DNA from: Hippasteria phrygiana
Lineage: Eukaryota > Echinodermata > Asteroidea > Valvatida > Goniasteridae
Assembly (NCBI GenBank): GCA_037893225.1
Contig: JAZGUH010000154.1
Span: forward strand, 1 to 64,000
Length of the DNA stretch: 64,000 nucleotides
Direction of reading: 5' to 3'
Shown: one piece after another, positions 11,491 to 20,600 of the stretch
Position numbering within the stretch: position 1 is the first letter of the stretch
Layout of the letters: each line of letters starts with the position of its first letter
Program-made: the position numbers and the translations under genes
The notes under the pieces: generated by a model
The model's input: only the letters and a program-made list of their open reading frames with translations
Databases searched by the model: none
Told to the model about the DNA's origin: nothing

Positions 11491-14400
11491 GTTTTCCTAA
11501 GTTTACAAGCGATTTTCAGGAAACAGGCCACAAACGTTCAGTTTAGGAAAGTCGCAATGATGACGTCCAGAACTTTTAGCAAGTGCCAACTGTAGGGCGT
11601 TGGGGGCTATTTTTCAACTTGTTGTGAAAACAATCGTATTTCTCCCGTAATTAACGTCTTGGTTGTCCGAACGGTCAAACAAAAATTATGACAACCTAAT
11701 TTGTTGGACATAATCACTAAAATAGCATTCGATGTTTAGACTAGGATCTCCGTTGGGGCGCTATAATCCGGAGCGCATCCCGCGCAATGAGAGCCAACAT
11801 TGACCGGGGCAGGGGGGTCGGGGGCCCAACGAGATTTGGCCGGGATTGTAGGTCACTTACGTCTTCGTCTTAAAAGGACGTTTTTAATACGCGTATAAAA
11901 CGTTGCAGATAACGTACAATTCAGAGGTTTTTCCAGGACGTTCTAACAACGTTTTGCGGACGTTAGAAAATGTACCTACATGAAACGGTCTTTTGTGACG
12001 TTTGAAAAATGTTTTTCGGACGTCAGAAAATGTACATACATTAAATGGTCTTCTAATGACGTTTTAAAAAGTATTTCCCCGAACGTTAAAAAAACTTTGA
12101 AATCAAACATACAGAAACTAACACAAAACGTTTTGGTTAGGTTCTGTATAGGTTACTTTAATACAGCTTCTTCTTCAAAAACGTTTCTAAAACGTGTCTT
12201 AAACGTTACAGTTCGGAGGTCTTAAGTACGTTTTTCCAGAACGTTCGCATAACGTTTTTTGGACGTTGCAAAATGTACCAACATTAAACGTTCTTTTGTA
12301 ACGTTTAAAAAACGTTTTTTTTCTGGACGTACCAACTGACCAATCAGAACTGAGGAAATTTGTGTTCACAAAAGTCATGTTAAATGTTGGTGTTTAGTCC
12401 AAAATCACACTTTCTTGACCATAATGTGTACTTATTCAAACAATTTTACATAGAAATGTGGATTTTTTGCAAACATAGGTGAAAAATTGTATTAAATCTC
12501 CTTTTGTATTCAAATATTGTAATTGTTCATGGAAAACCATGACTTCATCATGGTAGGAAAAGTTGAATATAAAGGTAACTCACAACAATGCCTAGTTTGT
12601 AGTGTGTAGTAGGTTATAGTATTTGTATACATTCGTAGCTTTATATATCGTATCTTTCCATGTATAATCCCAGCCAGCAAGCCCAAGTGGGGCTTTGTTG
12701 GGCCTTTGAGTGATCCCAATTGGGTTGCCCATATGGGCCCCATACAGTTTTGGCTGATGGGGCCACTTAAGGGCTGGCCCAGACCTGCCCAAAAGGGTCC
12801 CACATGGGTGTAATGAGTTACTTCTATTCCATTCATTTCTGTAAATGTGCACTTAATACTATCTGGCAACGTAGCTTAATTCCAGTAAAGTTTTTAATAC
12901 GTTTTTTATGTTCTGGGAAAGTTCTTGGAACGTTCTTAGAACGTCACAAAGTTACGTTTTTAAAACGTCCAAAACTGTCCACAAACCTTCGTCCAAAAAA
13001 CGTTTTTTGGAAACGTCCGCAAAACATCATAAAACGTTCAGAAAACGTAGAACAATTGGGCTATGGTATACCAGTTTGTTCAGAGAGTTGTTTCACCTTT
13101 CAAAACCTTTCATAGGTCTCTTTTATCAGACGGTTTTCTCACCTTTCAAAACCTTTCAGTCCAGCAAACTTGAAAGGTTTTGAAAGGTCTGACAATTCTA
13201 TGGCAACTGCACTGTACATAGGAGGGTATTGGAAATTGGAGATAAGACGTTGAAATGGGGAATAATTGAGACGTTGAAATGGGAAATATGCCATTGAAAT
13301 GGGGAATAAGACATTGAAATGGGGAATAAGACGTTGAAATGGGGAATAAGACGTTGAAATGGGGAATAAGACGTTAAATTGGGGAATAAGACGTTGAAAT
13401 GGGGAATAAGACGTTGAAATGAGGAATAAGACGTTGAAATGGGGAATAAGACTTTGAAATGGGAATGAGACGTTGGAATGGGGAATGAGACGTTGAAATG
13501 GAGAATGAGACGTTGAAAGGGGAATGAGACGTTGAAAGGGGAATATGACGTTGAAATGGGGAATGAGATGTTGAAATGGGGAATGAGACGTTGAAATGGG
13601 GAATGAGATGTTGAAATGGGGAATAAGACATTGAAATTGAACATTGACACTGAAAATTAAGATTTAAATTTAAAATTAATAGTTGAAATTGACATTAATT
13701 TTGGAAAATTTGTGTAACAAATAACCAGTCATTAAAATTTATGAAACATCAAACCTCACCCAAACACTTTGCTTTTGTCATATATAACGAACGTTTACCT
13801 CTCCCCTCAATTACAATGTAGGAATTTGTCAGTGAATTATAGCTCAGATGTCATGTACAAGAATTCGCTGTTGGGTTCCATTGACATAAAGAATGGAACA
13901 GAGGTATTATTGAAATCTAAACATCCTGTGAGACTGTTGAAATAACCCACAGGCATTGAAGTTGAGTTTCCTTGCTTGATTATCATTGCCCAGTCAGCAG
14001 AGTTGTATTCAAGTCCCTGCAAGTCCTTTCACAAGTCCCTGCAAGTCCTTGCAAGTCCATCACAAGCCCTCTAGTCCTAATCCCAATCACAAGCTATTCA
14101 AATGAGCTTTGACAAAGGCATTCCTTTGTCATTGTTCATCCAGTTACTTGTGACAGGCTTTATGAAAGGACTTCTGACTGGACTTGTAAAAGGACTTGTA
14201 AAAGGACTTGTGAAAGGACTTGCAGGGACTCCAATACAACTCTGCCAGTCAGTGAGATTTTCCAGCCCTTTGTCACTATGCTTTGTCATGAGGAAAATGC
14301 TATACTGTGGGAAAATTTCGGCCACAATTTCACAATACAGACCTTGGAAAGGCCACAAGGTTGGAATTCCATGACCCAATGTGACCTCAATTCATTCCTC

Positions 14401-16226
14401 ATCTTGGGTTTATTGTTTAGGGTTTGTTGGTTTTTAGTTAATTCTGATGGTGAGTTCAAAACAGGAAAAGATTTACTCACCAAATGTTAATGAGAGGAAT
14501 TATTTACACAAAAATACAGATTCTAATAATGTGTAGTTATTGAATTTCAATAATCTGCTGGATGCCCCAGGCTTCAACCATTAGCAGCCAATTGGCTTGT
14601 TGCTATGCCCAGTTACATTGATTAACCCTAACTCCCTCAAGCCTTACAAACTCCAACAGTAGGTTTTGTCTAATTTTGATGGGTTCAGTACGGTAGGGCC
14701 TTGGCACCATTACTTTACATGGAGCTATGATGCCCCAATTTGTCTAAGTCCAAAGAATGTGCCATAGGTATACTACACCATGTTGGATTTTGACAGGTTG
14801 AGAAAGCCTCCTAGTAAAAAGGCCTTGGGGGTTAGGGTTAATGATAATCTGACCTAGCCTTGTTAACGTGTCTCTCATTGGTTCAATGTAGCCCCTCCCA
14901 CTTGAGATGCCAGAACTTTTGACCCAAGATTAAAGGAAGCTTACTTTGTATTCAGAAATCAGTGCTACAATCAGCAGTCATCACAAGTACAAAGTTTATG
15001 TGTATACGTGTGGGGGGGGGGGGGGGAGTAAAATGATGATTTATATGTTGGGGTTAATACTGTCTCAATTCTAGAGAAAAGAAATTGTCAGTCCCCAGAA
15101 AATTTGTATGGACAGTGAAAGAAGCAAGAATTTATAAGAATATCGTTCTGTAAAGAGTATTTTCTAACTTGATTCTTTGGCAAATGCAGTCTTCCTGCTC
15201 GTGAGGCTGGATTTCAGCCTCAACCAACGATAATTGGGCCGAAAGAGAAATTTTGTAACAGTTATTGTTGAGCAACACAAGCCCTTTCTATTGTCCGTGT
15301 GAAGACACAGGTGCTTTCAAACAAACAGTTCTTTAGTTTACTGGAAAAACATGAGTATGTGCATGTACCTGCATTTACCAGTGTCACAGGAACACTCGGA
15401 TTTCGTCTCTAAAAAAAACCATTAAAAAAAGCCAAATTTGTCAAGCGCTGTGTTTAAAGAGGATGTTGATTGCTGAGAAAAGTCTGTCATGTTGTAGTTT
15501 TATGTGGATTGCGTATTGTATAAATGAAACGGCCAATTATTTCTGACATGAAATAACAAAAAGTGACTTTTGAGAGCAATTTTTATCAAGTCCCCTCTAG
15601 TGCAGCATAGCCCGCTGGTGCCACTTGTCTAAAAAGTAATTGCTGCGGGCAGCAAACAAATCTGACGTCATAACAAGAACCTTTTGTGTCTAGCACCAGG
15701 CACAAAAGGGGATCCGATCAAATTGTTATGACGTCAGATTTGTTTGCCACCTGCAGCGATGACTTTTAGACAAATGGCACCAGCGGGCAAGAGGGGACTT
15801 GATAAAAAGTCACTTTTTTGTTATTTCATGTCAGAAATAATTGGCCGTTTTATTTTACAATACGCAATCAACATAAAACTACAAAATGACGCAGACTTCT
15901 CTCAGCAGGCAACATCATCTTTAACGCTGTGTGCTGTGCTGCTTTCTCAAATGTCAGTGTATTATATCAAACCATGGAGGAAGAAAACATGATCAAACTA
16001 ACTCTGTGTATACCTGTATAGCCCAGTGGTCTGACACAGGTATTTATTAGATTATCAGATAATGCTTCAACCAACATGTCCATTGCAATTCGGTCTCCAT
16101 ACTTCACTTGGCTTACAATATAGACTTAACTGTAGGTTTTAGGAATGTAACCTTTAAAATCCATCCCATGAATAACAAGTTGTGGATAATCTCAGCAGGG
16201 AATGGATTGAACCCTGGGCACACACT

Positions 16227-16262
<36 letters not shown>

Positions 16263-17567
16263 ACACAATGGTCTGCAAAATGAAGACATACACAGTTGAT
16301 GTAATGTGGTGATGGCCTTGAAATGGGCATAAAATTTTGTCTGTATTTATAGTCTGATTTTCTGTGATTGTCGTCCACGCCTTCACCATCACAAAGAAGT
16401 ATGAATATGAACGATTTTACAATAAAACATACATGAATAATTGTAAACTATGGTAGGGACCCTGTTTACAATACACAGGGTTGTTAAGCATATAATTCCT
16501 TCCTCCATGAACATACAAAGGTTAAAATTCCTGTCATGATGGTACAGACAGGGTTGAGTCAAGTCATGATGAATACTGACAATCAAACCGTAGATCCTAG
16601 GTTGAAAATAATGAAAGTGTTTCTCTAGGTATACCTTTTGAATACAGGTTTTCCACAATCGGTATACACTACATGTACAAGGAAGTATGTTATGTACATG
16701 AGTTGTGCATGTATGTATTCATTGCTGTCTGTCCTCTTTATTTTCTTTCCAACCCCCAACCACAAATGTACCCAGAGTTTGCTATAGTCTTCCAGTGTTC
16801 ACAATAAATAATGCCTGTATTTTTGCCACCTGTATAAGTTATTCCTATCACAGCTGCTATGTCATCCCCATCAATATGCCCGTGGTGGACACTTTGAATA
16901 ATAATGCGTCATCAATGGCTACAAGTGTGGGAAAGTCCCGGACGATGGACATCTGATGAAGGCTTCACACTCCCTGCATTAAAGGACCAACCCACCCCCT
17001 ATTATTCTATTGTACTGTCAACAACAAAAGGCAATTACATCCACGTGGATGAACATAGATGAATTGGACAACTTTCCATTCAGAGAGAATTGAAGTATAA
17101 TGGATAGCATGTTGGAGCAGTTGTTTCTAATCTATGCTTGAAATTTTGGAACACAAAGCGAGGCTATTACCGCAAACACACGTATGGCTCGTGTAGTATG
17201 TTAATGTATATGGAGCACTACTAGCAAGCACAAAAATTTGACTTTTTGAGTAGTTTACCGACACTAGAACCAAGCCAGTTAGGCTATATTCCCTTAATTA
17301 GTATAGGTAGGTTAAAGGCAGCTGTCTCCGGGGAAAGATCGAGACTTCACTGATGCCAGTGGGGGTACATAGACACAGATCCCCCTATGGCGAGACAGAC
17401 GTAACCCCATACTGAAGTTTGGGAGCTGGCTTGGGACCCTCAACAAAAAATTAGTGATTTGTCATTAATTTCTTGGTTGTATCTATATCTGTTTATTTAA
17501 TGGTGTATTATTTCTGTTATGCGCTTTTGATCATTTTTAAATGGAAATAGCGCAATAAAAATGTTTA

Positions 17568-17604
<37 letters not shown>

Positions 17605-20600
17605 TATTACTAAAAATTTATTTTCACTCAGCAAATCACTGACTGGTAGATAGGGATCTACATAAAAAAAAATCAGAGATTTCCCAGTCATGGTACACAA
17701 AGTGTGAGTCATGGTGCGATGTTACAATGTGAACAAGTAACAATGGATTTAGTGCCAAGTAACAATGGATGTTGATTGTTAGTGCGCCGTTTTTCTTTTG
17801 TTAGATGTTCATAGTGTTATGCGCTATGCAAAAAACGTTTTGAGATAGTTTTTGACTTTTGTACATGTTTAACAAATTAAATATTCCTTTTTCTACACAC
17901 TTACCTGAAATTGTGGACTGATGGATCAAAGTTCATATTTTCATGGCTTCTATATACAACAGGAATAAAAATAAACAGTTTGGTTAGGTTTATTTATTGG
18001 CTTAAAAGTTATATTGTCATAGATGATTAATTGTATAGCAAGTATTTATGTAGATGAATTGATAATCTGCCATTTGAATAACTATATATTCTTCCATTAC
18101 TATAAAACTTCATCCATTATTTGGTCATATTGGCAGCATTTCAAATTAAATTTCATGAGGGGTATGATGCACCTACACATGGCTGTCACTGCACACACAG
18201 TGGTTTCCGCAGGCTATTTTAATTGTCACAGGCCAATTGTTGATGACAAAAAAAACAAAAACAAATAACTGGGAACTGCAACCTTGCACATCCCTTTTGA
18301 TTTTCCCTGAATAAGTTGATGGTTTTAGAAAGATTGAAGAATTACCAATAATTGAATTGTAGATTAATCAGTGTCCAATTCTTGTTCTTGTATCCCCTCA
18401 GTATTGGAGAATTCACACACATTTGTAACAGGATCAACTTACCCGATGATGTTTCCATAGGCTTCCTTATTGGTAAGGATAGCAATTTGTTTAGGGGGCC
18501 AAAACCGCTCCTAATTTATTTTACTCGATTTTACGGGTGTCACGATTGTAACAAAATGTAATACAGTTGCGCTTACGCGCACGCAGACCGTATTGTGACA
18601 GTATTATGACAAAAACAGGAATCGTGATTTTTTTTTGAAGATTTTCATATAAATTGCAGTTATTTAAAAATAGGTCATGTGACTTATGTCCGATTTCCCT
18701 TGCGGACGCCACGATTGATGGACTTGGTAGAGGGCAAATTTTGAGTGCTTTAGACATGTTTTATTTAGCATCGTTGAGTTAAATTGTGGTCTTCTGTTAA
18801 CATTTTGTTTGTGTGATTATCTCAGTTGATTTGTTAGGTGTTCCATTGACCAAGATCAGCGACATGCATTCCCATCTAGCCACATTGAGGAACTTGAATG
18901 AGGCTCAAATCAAAAAAGCTGTAAGTAGGTGTCGGCCTGTTGCCGTTTTAGTTGTCATGGTGCTGTAAGTAGTCCTGAATTCAGGGGACATCCAAGAATT
19001 GGGGGTGGGGGTGGGGGGGGGGGGGTTGAATTTTTGTATTAGTTTGCCAAAAACCTAAAAAATTGGCAGCAGACAAAATTTCACGGGGGAGGGGGGCTGA
19101 CTGGTAATTTTTCATGACGTTTAAATTGGTGGTGCCATTTAACCTCATGGTTTTGTTCTTACCCGTAAATGCAAATAAATGTGACCCACCACCCCCAAAA
19201 CCAGGCAGAAGTCGGCAAATGCCATATGTCTTATTTGAAAACTTTAAAATACCATCAGCAGTTCAATTGTGTAAAAATCTCCCATATCAAAAAAATGACT
19301 TCCGTCTGCAGCCTATCAGAAACTCTAAACACCAACTCTCACAGTTTGTGTGTGTTTCAACCTGACATTTGATAGGTTTTGATCTGTACAGCAGCTGGGT
19401 CGATTTTGGCTCTGAGAACAGGAGGGTTAATTATTTAACTTAAGTTTAAAATACAGCATAAGGTTTCGTAGCTGCAAAAAAGAAGGTTTTGACCCCCAAA
19501 ACTCTGGATCGACCCCTGTCTGGCATATCAGTGTTAGTATTCATGTCTGTATAAGTCGTCATGACAGTAGCAGTATTTCTGTCACTCAAGTCCTCTCAGA
19601 AGTCCTCGCATTGTATTCTGTTGGTAGTCATATCAGAATACTGACAGAGACAAGACTACTACCAGTGAGAATACAGTTGATTATGGTAAGAACACTAACA
19701 GTGGCAGAACTACAGTAAGTCTTCTTTGTTTGCATTTATGGGTAAGAACAAAACTATAGCACCACCAACATGATGAAAATAGTACCAGGCAGAACTACAG
19801 TAAGTAGTTCTGTCACTACAAGTTGTCTTTACAGATTAAGAAGTACATATTGAAAGAAAACAATCTTTAGTTTAATACAAAGTTGCATTTTGAATGGATC
19901 ATTTCATGCCTTCTCCCTTCATCCGAGTGACACAAACCTTCCCCGCACATATAGATTCCTATAGACTAATCCAGCGAACAGAATTAGAAGCCATTTTTGG
20001 CTAGCACCACCAGCCGCACCTATTGGTCCAAGGAGCTTGGTGCGCATGCATACTACCCGAGCGCGTCTTACGCGAGTCTGGTGCTACCCAAGAAAATGGC
20101 TGTCATCGGATTAGTCTATAGGCCCTTTGCACAGTTGGGTCGGGTTGAAAGAGTCTTTTCAGGCAAGCTTCAGCTTCTTGAATGGATTCTTACATATTAG
20201 CTTAGATTCTTGCATAATAGTATTAGCAACCTACATGGTATAGGACAAGGTGGAGTCTTTAAGCCACTGGACACCATTACTGAAAGCGGCGCAAAGTCCT
20301 CACTTGAGCCTTTCATAAAATTATTCACTGCTCAGTCAACCGAAAACATGAAGACATGATCATAAGGTGTCATTTGAAAGAGGAGATCCGGGTCTATCAT
20401 AGGAAATATCCTTTGTTTTAACCCTAACCTACCTGAATCCATCAAAGTCCATACCCCTGTTTTGGAGGATTTCGGCAGATTCAGAATACCCTCCATATTG
20501 AAAACTTGGAGATTTTGATGGATTGAGGATTGTAAGCCTAGCGGAACTGCAGGATTTTGATGGATTCAGGATACCTCCATTTTGAGCAGTCACCAAAACC

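Larger units (their letters stand above)
10454..13063. repeat. Composite repeat block rich in AACGTTTT motifs
   Basis: Bounded by CCCAGCAAACACAAAACGTT (left) and AACGTAGAACAATTGGGC (right), which are loosely inverted. Many AACGTTTTT/AAAAACGTT words occur, mainly 11880-12330 and 12890-13050. Foreign inserts lie inside: a tRNA-like piece, a foldback, a C run, and two copies of GGAGCGCAT..CGCGCAATGAGAGCCAACATTG (10597 and 11770 regions). Outside it, CCTTTCAAAACCTTTC and its inverse (10430-10460 and 13090-13190) suggest a still larger host element. Confidence 0.5.
7842..18401 (+). other. Fringe intron 6 (10.6 kb)
   Basis: The largest intron in the window. It contains a 21-bp and a 20-bp minisatellite, MITEs of families A, B and G, a Tc1/mariner-like element, three large inverted repeats (about 9637-10020, 10974-11345, 15436-15930), a CAG and an ATT microsatellite, and long unassigned sequence (for example 16300-17500 and 17710-18350). 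I see no conserved exon. Confidence 0.75.

Noticed and set aside
13198..13650. Open frame of about 150 codons over the 20-bp minisatellite
   Set aside because: Repeat translation only; unit-length changes and no recognisable domain.
15744..15992. Possible small protein on the + strand
   Set aside because: It lies entirely across the right arm of a large inverted repeat, with no similarity or splice context.
16225..16259. Polyglutamine coding repeat
   Set aside because: The CAG run lies in the middle of a 10.6-kb intron with stops close by in its frame and no conserved flanking exon.
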